Positions 14,640 through 23,739 are shown, counted from the first letter of the stretch. The stretch: DNA of 37,157 bases from DAOTWP01 sp034435675 (GCA_034435675.1 DAOTWP010000069.1:1-37157), one strand, 5' to 3'. A program made the numbers and translations. Notes: generated from the letters alone by a model not told the origin.

Positions 14640-16087
14640 GCGCCCGACGTCACCGATTCACTTTCGAGATTGAACACATAATAGGAACCGCGCTTTTGTC
14701 CCAGCTTGCGCAGAATGTTCTTTGTGACCAGGTCGGCGAGATCACGCCGAATCGTCTCAGGATGCACATCGGGGCAAAGCTGCTGTAGATCGCTGTTGGT
14801 GATGCGGCTGTGCTTGTGCAGGTGGGTGAGCGCCACTTCCTGACGCGGATTGATTGCAATGCCCCGGTAGACGCCTTTGAACTCTGCCGTCACAGGCACT
14901 TCCGGCGGAGCGCTCACCGCTTCTTCGGCAAACGGGGCATTATGCAACCGCACCCGAAACCCACCTGCCGTTTCTTCAAAACCCGGCGCGGTGAGCTGAT
15001 GGCGCTGCATCAGTTCAATCACGCGATCCACCCCGTAACCCAGACGCTCAATAAAACCCATGTCAGAAAGTACCTGAACAATCACGGGATTGCGCGAAAA
15101 GCGTTCATCCTTGATATTGGCAATCGTGACCGGACCAGGCAGCCTGCCTGGGCTGGTGACTTCCATGCGGTCACTGAAGAGAAATAGGCGTATCGTGTCG
15201 CCGCTGATGCTGTAATCGCGGTGGGCAACTGCGTTGACGATGAGTTCGCGGGCGGCTTCCAGCGGGTATTCATACTGTTCCTGGCGCTCCATAGCACTGT
15301 GCAAGCGCACACCTTTGCGCAGGTGATCCAGCAGGAAGGTTTCCGCACGGCGAATCTGGTCGGGCAATGTGCCTACAATGTCCTGCCGGGTGAAGGTATC
15401 GCTCATCCGCTGCCCGGCAAAGCGTGCCGCTGTGATTTCCGAACCCCGCAGGAGACGCTGCGGGTCTTTGCCAAAAAGCAAGATTCCGGCGTTGGTGGGG
15501 CATAACTCCCCCTGCCACAACCGCAGACAACCACGATGCGGCAGCACTTGGTCGGTACTCAACCCGCGCATCCCCGTCAATGCCGCAGCATATTGTTGAA
15601 CCCTGTCCCAGTCCAAATCATCGCGGGAGGCAGCATAGGCAATCTCGGTTTCAAAGCTAATTTCGCCACGTTCGATCAGCAGGCGGCGCAGATCCTGCGG
15701 GGGCAGGGGCACAGTGGTCGCACCCTCGCGGATCAGATAACGCCCTTCCAGCGCGTAAACGTGGGGCAACCCGGCGGGAACCTGCACCAGCAGCAGCGAC
15801 TTACCTTCTAGTTGTACCAACTGCGGCAGCGGAATAATCAGTGCCGGCGAGATTGCCAGCGCAGCACGCAGCACACGATCCTGCAACGTCTGTGGGTCGT
15901 GTACGCCGGGCATACTGACGGGTGCATCTCCCTGCGCACCCAGCACTAACCAACCACCCGCGCGATTTGCCAGTGCCAGCAGCGTCGTGGCAAGTTTTTC
16001 CAACGTGACATTCTCATCGAACCATTCCGCGTTTGTTCCACGCCCACCTGCGAGTACTGCGCGGATGGTGTCTGGTGCGCTTGACAT
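14636..16087 (-). CDS. AlbA_2 (Schlafen-like AAA_4) / HATPase-fold putative transcriptional regulator
   Basis: This is a 483-residue cytoplasmic protein with three parts. Residues 1-135 resemble the AlbA_2 nucleic-acid-binding domain (LATTLLALANRAGGWLVLG, then a strand-rich half ending RYLIREGATTVPL). A middle helical segment is followed at about 285-345 by an ATPase-like block: AARELIVNAVAHRDYS, then IRLFLFSDRMEVTSPGRLPG. These are typical of the C-terminal ATP-binding module in this family. A C-terminal winged helix (TNSDLQQLCPDVHPETIRRDLADL) ends the protein. Such proteins are annotated as RecG-like or AAA_4 regulators with poorly known roles; some occur in defence loci. It starts three bases after the Lon stop and overlaps the LysM gene. 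Confidence 0.82.
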   Translation of the reverse strand: MSSAPDTIRAVLAGGRGTNAEWFDENVTLEKLATTLLALANRAGGWLVLGAQGDAPVSMPGVHDPQTLQDRVLRAALAISPALIIPLPQLVQLEGKSLLLVQVPAGLPHVYALEGRYLIREGATTVPLPPQDLRRLLIERGEISFETEIAYAASRDDLDWDRVQQYAAALTGMRGLSTDQVLPHRGCLRLWQGELCPTNAGILLFGKDPQRLLRGSEITAARFAGQRMSDTFTRQDIVGTLPDQIRRAETFLLDHLRKGVRLHSAMERQEQYEYPLEAARELIVNAVAHRDYSISGDTIRLFLFSDRMEVTSPGRLPGPVTIANIKDERFSRNPVIVQVLSDMGFIERLGYGVDRVIELMQRHQLTAPGFEETAGGFRVRLHNAPFAEEAVSAPPEVPVTAEFKGVYRGIAINPRQEVALTHLHKHSRITNSDLQQLCPDVHPETIRRDLADLVTKNILRKLGQKRGSYYVFNLESESVTSGA

Positions 16088-16090
16088 TGC

Positions 16091-18556
16091 CTACCTGACC
16101 GTTTCCGTCCGTTGCTGGTTATCTGCTTGCTCTTCCGGCTCGTCCTCCAATGCCTGCTGTTCAAGATCACGCTGGCGACCTTCGGAGGGCGGTTCCAGCA
16201 GCACCGAATCTATCACCTGCTGCATGTTATCAACAAAGAGAATATCCAGATCGCGCAGGACATGCTTCGGCAAATCTACCAGATCCTTGTGATTCTCAGC
16301 GGGCAGAATGATGTTCCTGATTCGTGCCCGCCGTGCCGAAAGGACTTTTTCCTTGACGCCACCCACAGGCAGCACCCTGCCGTGCAAAGTCATCTCGCCC
16401 GTCATGGCGTAATCGCAGCGCACCTTGCGCTCGGTGAATGCGGAGATAATCGCCGCCGCAAGGGTAATGCCCGCAGATGGACCATCTTTCGGGACAGCGC
16501 CTTCCGGCAGATGCACATGGACATCGTAATTCTCGAAATCCTCGTGCGGAACATCCAGTTGGGTGGCGTGGGCGCGCATGTAACTCAGCGCCGCCTGTGC
16601 CGACTCCTGCATAATATCACCGAGATGCCCAGTCAGCAGCAGCGTGCCTTTGCCTGGCATGATCGACACTTCGATGGTCAGTACATCGCCACCGCCAGGG
16701 GTCCATGCCAGCCCGGTCGCGACGCCGATGGCATCCTGATCGTTGGCGCGCATGCGCATATATGGCGGCGGACCCAGCATACGGCTGACCTGTGCGTTCG
16801 TGATCCGCTGCGGATTGGGTTTGTCTTCAGCGACCATACGCGCAATTTTGCGCAGCACATTGGCGATTTCGCGGCTCAGGTTGCGCACACCCGCTTCATA
16901 GGTATAGTCTCGAATCAGGGTTTCCAGCGCTGCCGTCTCAAAACGCAGTTTAAGCCCTGCCAGCCCATGCTGTTCAAGCTGTTTGGGAATCAGGAACTGG
17001 CGGGCAATGTCGAGCTTCTCTTCTTCGCCATAGCCGCTGAATTCGATCACTTCCAACCGGTCCAGCAGTGCGTCAGGGATACTGTCAAGGTCGTTAGCAG
17101 TGGTGATGAAGAACACTTTGGACAGGTCGTAGGACACATCCAAATAGTGATCCACATACTCAACATTCTGTTCAGGATCTAGCACTTCCAGCAGTGCCGA
17201 CGCTGGATCGCCGCGGAAATCTGCCCCCAGCTTATCAATTTCGTCGAGCATAAATACCGGATTGATCGTCTTCGACTGCCGCAGGGTCTGAATGATGCGT
17301 CCTGGCAGCGCCCCGATGTAAGTGCGGCGGTGACCGCGAATCTCCGCCTCATCATGGACCCCGCCCAGACTCACGCGCAAAAATTCACGTCCCAGCGCAT
17401 CGGCGATGCTTTTGCCCAGCGAGGTCTTGCCGACACCGGGGGGACCCACAAAGCACAGGATGGGTGTTTTCATCTGCTCCGCCGCCAGCTTGCGTACCGC
17501 GATGTGCTCCAGAATGCGGTCTTTTGCTTTCGGCAGCCCGTAGTGCTGCGCATCCAGAACCTGCTGCGCACGCTTGAGGTCAAGATTATCTTCATGCTGA
17601 GCCGACCAAGGTAACTCTGTCAGCCAGTCAATATAGGTACGAATAATGCCTACTTCAGGTGCCATCGGCGGCATGACCTGAAGCCGTCCCAGTTCTTTTA
17701 GCGCACGTTCGTGAATTCTGAGGGGCAGCTGCGCGCGTAAAATCTGTTCGCGTACCTCGTTCATTTCTTGCAGGAAGAAATCTTCCTCACCCAGCTCCGA
17801 CTGGATTACACGCATCTGTTCACGCAGATAAATCTCGCGCTGTTCGCGTTCCAGCTCCTGCTGGGTCTGCATGTTGATTTCATCTTTGAGTTCAAGGACG
17901 CGCAGTTCTTCGTTCAGCAGGCTGTTGACATACAGCACACGCTCGTACACATTGAGCAGTTCGAGGACACGCTGGCGCGGTTCTACCGGCAGGCTGAGTG
18001 TCGCCGTAATCAGATCTGCCTGCGAACCGGGCGCGCGTGTACTGAGGATGAAGTCGCGCGCTTCTTCGGGAATTGCCAGATTGAGTTCCGTGACACGCTG
18101 AAACAGCGCCTGCATTTCCACAATTGCCGGCGCAGCCTCTTCCGGCGGCTCAAGCGCTGCCAACGGACGCGCCTGCACACGCAGAAATGGCGTAGATTGC
18201 AGTACCTGCACCAGTTCTACACGCTGCCGTCCTTGTACCAGCGCACTCTGGATGCCATCAAATAGGGTGGTCGTGTGTCCGGGTGCTAGCTCGACGCCGA
18301 TAGGATAGTAACTGCGCGGGTCATCTTCCGGCAGGGTCAGATCGCGCAGGGTGAAGCCAATCAGGGTTTGCGACTGGAGCAGCGCCCGCTCAACCACCAT
18401 GCGTGCTGCCGCAGAATTCAAGCCAACTGCCGTAACCACCTGCGGAAAAACCACTGCCCCGCGCACAGGCAGCACATTACACTCAATCAGTCCTTCAGGG
18501 CTGATTACAGCGCTCTTAATCTGTTGGAATTCCTGTGTGCGCGATACATCGTCCAA
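16091..18556 (-). CDS. lon: ATP-dependent protease Lon
   Basis: This is a cytoplasmic hexameric AAA+ serine protease that degrades misfolded and regulatory proteins. With a TTG start at 18556 it has 821 residues. The order is an N-terminal LAN substrate domain (NVLPVRGAVVFPQVV), a coiled-coil, Walker A GPPGVGKT at 371-378, Walker B VFMLDEIDK, and a C-terminal protease domain with Ser in KDGPSAG and Lys in GGVKEKVLSA. The frame opens upstream with ATGs at 18646 and 18631. A good minus-strand promoter at 18608-18636 lies downstream of or overlaps both, so they cannot be used from it. TTG with AGGAA seven bases upstream fits. It heads a likely lon-AlbA_2-LysM operon. Confidence 0.95.
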   Translation of the reverse strand: MDDVSRTQEFQQIKSAVISPEGLIECNVLPVRGAVVFPQVVTAVGLNSAAARMVVERALLQSQTLIGFTLRDLTLPEDDPRSYYPIGVELAPGHTTTLFDGIQSALVQGRQRVELVQVLQSTPFLRVQARPLAALEPPEEAAPAIVEMQALFQRVTELNLAIPEEARDFILSTRAPGSQADLITATLSLPVEPRQRVLELLNVYERVLYVNSLLNEELRVLELKDEINMQTQQELEREQREIYLREQMRVIQSELGEEDFFLQEMNEVREQILRAQLPLRIHERALKELGRLQVMPPMAPEVGIIRTYIDWLTELPWSAQHEDNLDLKRAQQVLDAQHYGLPKAKDRILEHIAVRKLAAEQMKTPILCFVGPPGVGKTSLGKSIADALGREFLRVSLGGVHDEAEIRGHRRTYIGALPGRIIQTLRQSKTINPVFMLDEIDKLGADFRGDPASALLEVLDPEQNVEYVDHYLDVSYDLSKVFFITTANDLDSIPDALLDRLEVIEFSGYGEEEKLDIARQFLIPKQLEQHGLAGLKLRFETAALETLIRDYTYEAGVRNLSREIANVLRKIARMVAEDKPNPQRITNAQVSRMLGPPPYMRMRANDQDAIGVATGLAWTPGGGDVLTIEVSIMPGKGTLLLTGHLGDIMQESAQAALSYMRAHATQLDVPHEDFENYDVHVHLPEGAVPKDGPSAGITLAAAIISAFTERKVRCDYAMTGEMTLHGRVLPVGGVKEKVLSARRARIRNIILPAENHKDLVDLPKHVLRDLDILFVDNMQQVIDSVLLEPPSEGRQRDLEQQALEDEPEEQADNQQRTETVR

Positions 18557-18607
18557 GATGGCGTTCCTGACTCCTGACAACCTGCAAGTCTGTAAGTGAA
18601 TTGCAGT

Positions 18608-18636
18608 AGTGTACCTGAACGCTGTGCCCATCGCAA
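18608..18636 (-). promoter_or_regulatory. Promoter of lon
   Basis: On the minus strand there is TTGCGA (18631-18636), a 17-base spacer and TACACT (18608-18613). It predicts a start near 18600, about 45 bases before the TTG codon. No CIRCE-like 9-base inverted repeat was seen. Confidence 0.55.
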
Positions 18637-18648
18637 AACAATCCACTC

Positions 18649-18678
18649 TTGTCGCCCGGCGCGCCTGTACGCTAGACT
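18649..18678 (+). promoter_or_regulatory. Possible promoter of the FlgD-Ig-like protein gene
   Basis: There is TTGTCG (18649-18654), 18 bases, then TAGACT (18673-18678) on the plus strand, about 45 bases before the ATG. It is back to back with the lon promoter. The match is moderate. Confidence 0.35.
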
Positions 18679-18724
18679 GACAGCAGCATTTTTGACGAGG
18701 CTGGGCAAAACGGAAAGCAAATCA

Positions 18725-20122
18725 ATGCGTATTTCTGTCTGGTTAACCTTCCTGACGGCAGCAGGCGCAGCAGCAGTTGTGCTGATCATCGGCGCGCTGC
18801 TGGTACAGCCTGATATGCCGCTGATTACCCGTGCTGCATTTTCGGAAAGTGTTATCACACCCAATGCCGATGGCGAAAGTGACATTGCCCTGTTTGAATA
18901 CAGCCTGTCCCGCAATGCGCGCGTCTCGTTGACCTTTGACGACGGGCAGGGCAGCAGCTTTGCCTTCCGCGAGGACGAACCGCGTGGAGCAGGAGATTAC
19001 TCGGTTTATTTTAGCGGTGTTGTTGAGGGTTACCGCCGCGAAGGGGAAACTATTGCCGGTGAAGTGCTGCACCGGTTAATGCCCGACGGAGAGTACACCT
19101 GGCAGCTGCTGGCGGTGGGCGAAGATGGTGCAAGTGAGTCGCGCAGCGGTGTGCTGGTGCTGCAAGCGGGCGATGCACAACTGCCTGACCTGACCGCCTT
19201 TAGCATTTCGCCGGAAGTTTTCACGCCCAACCGCGATGGGATCAGCGACCGCACGCTGATTAACGTGTATCTGGAAAAAGCGGCACAGCTTGATGTGTAT
19301 CTGGAAGGACCAGACGGTGTGCGCATTTTCGTCGCGCCGCGTGAAGAAGGACGCGAGCGGGGTGAAGCGGGGCGGCATATTTACGATTATGAGGGTGGTG
19401 TTGATCTGGGCGGGGATCCGCCGCCGGACGGCACTTATACCGTAGTCGCGCTGGCACAGGATGCCGTCGGTCAGCAAGTGCGGCGCACGGGCACGCTAAC
19501 CATCGTCAACGGCGGCAGACCGCTTGCCGAGATTGCACCGCAGGCAGTCGGCACAGATGTCGTGTTCACGGTGATGCCTTATGAGGAGCGCTATTTCTCA
19601 ACGCTTGATCAATTGGGCGCGCTGGCCCCCCTGCCAGAAACCGCCGACAGCCTTAACCAGACTGCGATCACGATGCGCGCCGGGGATCTGCTGGTATTTA
19701 AGCTGACGGTCAACAATTACGGTGATGTGCCGCTGCGTACCACCGGACCGATGCCGGGCACGGTCTACCAGCAGGATCAGCGGGCGTCCGCGCTGGGTTG
19801 GCTGGAAGAATCCGGGGCGTGGCGTGTTGGCATTGACTGTGACACTGCCGCTTCAGATTACCCCTGGCGCTGGGCAATTGGCAGCGCCGAGGATCTGGTG
19901 GCTGAAGCTGATCCCGCGACTGAAAACACGTACTTCTACCTGATGCCGGGTGAGAACACCGTCGTCTGGGGCGCAATCCGTATGACCGAAGTCAACGACG
20001 CGCGCAACCCACAGTACTGCTGGGCAGGGCTGATCCACGAGGATGTCGAGGTCGCCAACCCGCGTGTGGGACCGCGCGAGATTGAGCTGGTAGAAGCTGC
20101 CACAGCACAAAATGAGGGCTGA
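18725..20122 (+). CDS. Membrane-anchored protein with two FlgD-type Ig-like domains
   Basis: This is a 465-residue protein with an N-terminal hydrophobic segment (residues 5-27) that serves as uncleaved anchor or signal. Two repeats follow, each opening with the motif of FlgD-Ig/gliding-type domains: ITPNADGESD (44-53) and FTPNRDGISD (166-175). Each is a strand-rich domain ending with a DG-Y-T pattern (LMPDGEYTWQLLAVGEDG; PPDGTYTVVALAQDAVG). The last 200 residues form another strand-rich region with LTVNNYGDVPLRTTGP and two Cys. No flagellar genes are present, so the domain name describes fold only. The ATG at 18725 is chosen over an upstream frame opening because GGAAAG lies about eight bases before it. 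The function is unknown; the neighbours suggest the cell surface. Confidence 0.72.
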   Translation: MRISVWLTFLTAAGAAAVVLIIGALLVQPDMPLITRAAFSESVITPNADGESDIALFEYSLSRNARVSLTFDDGQGSSFAFREDEPRGAGDYSVYFSGVVEGYRREGETIAGEVLHRLMPDGEYTWQLLAVGEDGASESRSGVLVLQAGDAQLPDLTAFSISPEVFTPNRDGISDRTLINVYLEKAAQLDVYLEGPDGVRIFVAPREEGRERGEAGRHIYDYEGGVDLGGDPPPDGTYTVVALAQDAVGQQVRRTGTLTIVNGGRPLAEIAPQAVGTDVVFTVMPYEERYFSTLDQLGALAPLPETADSLNQTAITMRAGDLLVFKLTVNNYGDVPLRTTGPMPGTVYQQDQRASALGWLEESGAWRVGIDCDTAASDYPWRWAIGSAEDLVAEADPATENTYFYLMPGENTVVWGAIRMTEVNDARNPQYCWAGLIHEDVEVANPRVGPREIELVEAATAQNEG

Positions 20123-20145
20123 GCAGTGCCCTGCCGGCAACGTTT

Positions 20146-20175
20146 TTGCCATCCGCACACGCTCGCGCATACAAT
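20146..20175 (+). promoter_or_regulatory. Promoter of the PhnD-like lipoprotein gene and glycosyltransferases
   Basis: There is TTGCCA (20146-20151), an 18-base spacer and TACAAT (20170-20175). It lies about 70 bases upstream of the lipoprotein start codon. Confidence 0.5.
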
Positions 20176-20244
20176 TAGCATAACGCTGGCAATCAGTCTG
20201 TGCCGGCGTCGCTGTCGATTGTACTTAATGCAAGGATAGTTTAT

Positions 20245-21315
20245 ATGCGTCGAATACTGTCCTACGCTTTGCTGCTGCTGCTGGCGGCTTGCCGTCAGGG
20301 CACGACGGTGGTTCCAACCAGCGCGCCACCGACCATTGCCCCGACTCCGCGCTCCACCGCACTGCCTACACTGGAGCGTATCAGCCCCACTGGAACCGAG
20401 GCGAATCCCCTGCGGATGATCGTCGTCATCTCTGATTCTACTGCGCAGCGCCAGCGCGCCGAAGATGCCGCGCTTGCGTTGACCACCGCAATCGAGGCTA
20501 CCTCAACCGGCTACGTAACCGATGGCTTTATTCAGAACCCGCTGGTGGTCGAGGTGCACGTCGCCGCTACACAGGGTGAAGCGCTGGATGCTCTGTGCAG
20601 CGCTGTTACCGGAACAGAGGTTGCTGTGGCATGGCTGGATGGCTTAGGGTTTATGGCAGCCACCCAACGCGGCTGCGCAACCCCGGCACTGCTGGTTGAA
20701 CGGGGAACCGGTCGTAGTGCCCGGACAGGCGAGGCATTTGAGCTGCTGACCACGCGTGAGCTGGCTCTGACGAGTGTTCGCGCGACGGCGGGGCGCGACT
20801 TCTGCCGCCTGAATTATGCGGACTTTGAAACGTGGGTCGCGCCTGCGCTGATTCTGCGTACCAGCGGCGTCAACCCGCTTGACGACCTCGGCACAGTCAC
20901 AGATTACGAGGATGCCGAAGCCCTGTATACGGCGCTTGCCGACGGCGAATGCGATGCTGCCGGTATTCGCGTGGGGCAGTTTGACGAACTTGACGAGAGC
21001 ATCGCGCGCGATCTTCGCCAGATTGAGGACAGTCAATCACCGGAATTCCCCTACGGTGTGTTGCTGATTCCACCGGAGGTAGGTCTGGGGACGCGGCTGG
21101 TGCTTGATCTGGTACTGCTGAACATTGCGGAGGAACAACCGGAGTTGCTGGAAGGACTGCTGGCACAGGACTCGCTGGTGGTCTTTGAGCCGGAAGCTGC
21201 ACTCATCACGAACCTGCAACCGGGTATCACGCTGGAGACGACGAACAGCGACCTCTCTGCACTGGCAGCGTTTCTGACGGATACCGGGCTGAATTTTGGA
21301 CAGGAGGGCGGTTGA
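20245..21315 (+). CDS. PhnD-like periplasmic binding lipoprotein
   Basis: This is a 356-residue lipoprotein. MRRILSYALLLLLAAC ends in a lipobox with Cys16, followed by a Thr/Pro-rich stalk. The body has a type 2 periplasmic-binding-protein look. There is an IVVISDSTAQRQRAEDAALAL start, then AWLDGLGFMAATQRGC, and ADGECDAAGIRVGQFDEL, which matches the part where PhnD-type proteins test 'how many copies' of ligand are bound. No transporter permease is beside it, so it may be a sensor or a stand-alone binding protein. The upstream frame is open from 20200. The ATG at 20245 is chosen for the signal peptide and AAGGA about nine bases before it. Its TGA overlaps the next gene's TTG. Confidence 0.75.
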   Translation: MRRILSYALLLLLAACRQGTTVVPTSAPPTIAPTPRSTALPTLERISPTGTEANPLRMIVVISDSTAQRQRAEDAALALTTAIEATSTGYVTDGFIQNPLVVEVHVAATQGEALDALCSAVTGTEVAVAWLDGLGFMAATQRGCATPALLVERGTGRSARTGEAFELLTTRELALTSVRATAGRDFCRLNYADFETWVAPALILRTSGVNPLDDLGTVTDYEDAEALYTALADGECDAAGIRVGQFDELDESIARDLRQIEDSQSPEFPYGVLLIPPEVGLGTRLVLDLVLLNIAEEQPELLEGLLAQDSLVVFEPEAALITNLQPGITLETTNSDLSALAAFLTDTGLNFGQEGG

Positions 21316-22259
21316 GCGCTGATCTCGCCGTTGTCATCGTGACGTGGAATGTGCGTGAGCTTGTGCTGCAAGCCCTACGCAGTCTATTTGCCGACCTTGA
21401 GCAGCACCAGCTTTCTGCGCTGGTTTATGTTGTGGATAATGCATCAGCAGATGGAACCGCGCAGGCAATTCAGCAAGTGTTCCCGGATGTCCGGCTGATT
21501 GCCAGCCCGGAGAATCTGGGATTTGGGCGGGGCAACAACCGCGCCATACGGGAGATTCTGGCGCTGCCGGATGCGCCGGACGTGGTCTACTTGCTGAACC
21601 CCGACACAATCACGCAGCCCAAAGCCACCCGTGCGTTGTATGCTGCGCTGCTGGCGAACGAGCGGTGCGGGGTGGTCGGCGCGCAGCTCTTTTACGGTGA
21701 TGGCAGCTTTCAGCATGGTGCGTTCGCGTTTCCCGGTTTGCGGCAAATCTGGGTGGAGTTCTTCCCGACGCCAGGACGCCTGATTGAGGGGCGCTTCAAC
21801 GGGCGTTACCCGCGCAAACTGTATGAACGTGGTGTGCCGTTTGCGGTTGACTTTACGCTGGGCGCAACGATGATGCTGCGACGCAGTGTGATTGAGCAGG
21901 TCGGAATGTTCGACGAGGACTTCTTCATGTACTGTGAGGAAATTGACTGGGCGTGGCGTATCCGGCGCGCAGGATGGGACATCTGGTGCGTGCCCGACGC
22001 GCATGTCACACATCTTGTCGGGCAAAGCACCTCTCAGGTACGCCCGCAAAGTGTCATTCACCTGTGGACCAGCCGCCTGCGCCTGTACACCAAGCATTAT
22101 CCCCGCTGGAAAACGGCACTGGCAAAACGCCTGATTGCCCGCGGGATGACACAGAAAATGCGGCAGGCAGCGCAAGACCATACGCTGGATGACCACCAGC
22201 GGGCAGCGCTGATTGAGGCGTATGCGCATGTGCGCCGCGCGGCGCTGCAATCAGGATGA
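21312..22259 (+). CDS. Glycosyltransferase family 2, WbbL/rhamnosyltransferase-like
   Basis: This is a 315-residue cytoplasmic GT-A-fold transferase that adds a sugar from a nucleotide donor to a cell-envelope acceptor. Motifs are AVVIVTWNVRELVLQALRSL, VDNASADGT, ENLGFGRGNNRAI, the acidic NPDT that binds metal and UDP/dTDP, and the C-terminal LGATMMLRRSVIEQVGMFDED-FFMYCEEIDWAWR, typical of rhamnosyltransferases. The start is TTG at 21312. It overlaps the upstream TGA as TTGA and has AGGAGG five bases before it. It forms an operon with the lipoprotein upstream and a second transferase downstream. Confidence 0.88.
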   Translation: MSADLAVVIVTWNVRELVLQALRSLFADLEQHQLSALVYVVDNASADGTAQAIQQVFPDVRLIASPENLGFGRGNNRAIREILALPDAPDVVYLLNPDTITQPKATRALYAALLANERCGVVGAQLFYGDGSFQHGAFAFPGLRQIWVEFFPTPGRLIEGRFNGRYPRKLYERGVPFAVDFTLGATMMLRRSVIEQVGMFDEDFFMYCEEIDWAWRIRRAGWDIWCVPDAHVTHLVGQSTSQVRPQSVIHLWTSRLRLYTKHYPRWKTALAKRLIARGMTQKMRQAAQDHTLDDHQRAALIEAYAHVRRAALQSG

Positions 22260-22266
22260 AACCCGC

Positions 22267-23025
22267 ATGACGCTGACGGCGATTGTCCTGACTCTGAACG
22301 AAGCCGCGCATATCACTGCCTGTCTGGAAAGCCTCCAATTCGCAGATCATCGTGTCGTGTTTGACTCCTACAGCAGTGATGATACGGTTGTACTGGCGCG
22401 GGCAGCCGGTGCTGAAGTGCTGCAAGCACAGTTTGTAAATTATGCTCAGCAGCGTAATGCTGCACTGGAAGCCGTGAATGATCGCGGCGGGTGGGTTCTG
22501 TTTGTGGATGCAGACGAGCGCATTACGCCGGAACTCGCCGCCGAAATTCGCCAGATTGTGCAGACCGATCAACAGCACGCTGGCTGGCGTGTACCGAGAC
22601 ACAACTATATCTTTGGCAAGCTGACCTTAGGGGCAGGCTGGTATCCAGACTATCAGACACGACTGCTGCGGATTGGCAGGGCGCATTATGACCCGGAACG
22701 CACTGTACATGAGGTCGTCCTGCTGGATGGACTGCTGGGCACACTGGAAAAACCACTTATTCATCACAATTACCGTGATGCTGCGCAATTCGCGCAGAAA
22801 CAGCGCCGTTATAGCGCCTTCGATGCAGAAATTCTGTTTTCGCAGGGGGTTCGCCCGCGTCCGCACAACTACCTGTTACAACCCTGGCGGCAGTTCTGGT
22901 GGCGTTTTGTGACTCTCAAGGGCTATCATGATGGCTGGCATGGGCTGCGGCTGAGTTTGCTGATGGGGTGGTATGAGCTGCGCAAGTACCTGTACCTGCG
23001 CAGCCTGTGGAAACATCACACTTGA
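22267..23025 (+). CDS. Glycosyltransferase family 2, WaaE/KdtX-like
   Basis: This is a 252-residue transferase. Motifs are TAIVLTLNEAAHITACLESL, SYSSDDT, AQQRNAALE and the metal-binding VDADERI around residue 80-85, then the RVPRHNYIFGK and HEVV.. acceptor-loop segment, as in LPS core beta-glucosyl/heptosyl transferases of the WaaE type. Here, in a probable monoderm, it would act on another envelope glycan. The frame opens earlier at 22213, but the ATG at 22267, seven bases after the previous stop, starts exactly at the family N terminus. It ends 78 bases from the convergent hpf gene. Confidence 0.88.
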   Translation: MTLTAIVLTLNEAAHITACLESLQFADHRVVFDSYSSDDTVVLARAAGAEVLQAQFVNYAQQRNAALEAVNDRGGWVLFVDADERITPELAAEIRQIVQTDQQHAGWRVPRHNYIFGKLTLGAGWYPDYQTRLLRIGRAHYDPERTVHEVVLLDGLLGTLEKPLIHHNYRDAAQFAQKQRRYSAFDAEILFSQGVRPRPHNYLLQPWRQFWWRFVTLKGYHDGWHGLRLSLLMGWYELRKYLYLRSLWKHHT

Positions 23026-23049
23026 ACTTGCCAAAAATAGCAGCGGCGC

Positions 23050-23091
23050 GTGTATGGGCAGACCGGAGTATATTGTCGGCTGCCCACACAC
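23050..23091. terminator. Bidirectional stem-loop between convergent genes
   Basis: There is an inverted repeat of 12 positions with one mismatch: GTGTATGGGCAG at 23050-23061 and CTGCCCACACAC at 23080-23091. CCG...CGG extends it within the loop. It lies between the convergent glycosyltransferase and hpf genes. U-tracts are poor on both strands, so termination may be weak or factor-assisted. Confidence 0.55.
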
Positions 23092-23103
23092 GGGGACGGC
23101 GGC

Positions 23104-23739
23104 TCATTCAAGATTGGGTACTAGAACCCCATAACCGCCGCTGTGGCGCTTGTAAAGTACGTTAACCCCGCCGGTATTGCTGTTGAAGAACACGAAAAAT
23201 GAATGCCCAAGCAGTTCCATCTGCTCGACAGCTTCCATTTCGGTCATAGCTGACACGGCAATCTGTTTGCGGCGCAGGATGTGGGTGGGAAGCTGGTCAA
23301 GCGTGTCGGCGTTTGCGCCATCTTCCGCCACAGGAAAATCTTCTTCCGCGTATTCGGCAAAATCGGGAATTGACTCAGCGGCGTTGAGTTCCTCAATGGT
23401 AGCGACGAAACGCTCTCGCCCCTTACGATCCCGTTTGCCCTTGAAACGCTGAATGCGCCGGTACATGTTGTCAACCGCTTCATTGATCGCAATCTGTATA
23501 GACTGAAAATCTTCACCGCGTATCGTCTCTTCTGCGCGCAGAATGGCACCGCGTCTGTGCCGCAGCGTAATCTGTGCTTTGATCACATCTTCGCCGCGGT
23601 TAGTGCGCTGGCGCGACACATCCACACGAATATCGCTGATGTTGGGCAGATAACGATCGAGGCGATCTAATTTCTTTTGTGTGTATGCCTCCAACGTGTC
23701 CGTAACCCTTACATTGTGTCCGTGAATGACGACATCCAT
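23104..23739 (-). CDS. hpf: Ribosome hibernation promoting factor, long form
   Basis: This is a 211-residue protein that binds the decoding centre of the 30S subunit and drives 100S ribosome dimers in stationary phase. The N-terminal RaiA fold (1-110) shows VIHGHNVRVTDTLEAYTQKKL-type helices and the AQITLRHRRGAILRAEETI strand. An acidic linker (EDFPVAEDGAN) follows, then the C-terminal dimerisation domain VSAMTEMEAVEQMELLGHSFFVFFNSNTGGVNVLYKRHSGGYGVL. The ATG at 23739 has AGGAGG ten bases upstream and is the family start; the frame opens 14 codons earlier. It lies 49 bases behind comF. Confidence 0.95.
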   Translation of the reverse strand: MDVVIHGHNVRVTDTLEAYTQKKLDRLDRYLPNISDIRVDVSRQRTNRGEDVIKAQITLRHRRGAILRAEETIRGEDFQSIQIAINEAVDNMYRRIQRFKGKRDRKGRERFVATIEELNAAESIPDFAEYAEEDFPVAEDGANADTLDQLPTHILRRKQIAVSAMTEMEAVEQMELLGHSFFVFFNSNTGGVNVLYKRHSGGYGVLVPNLE

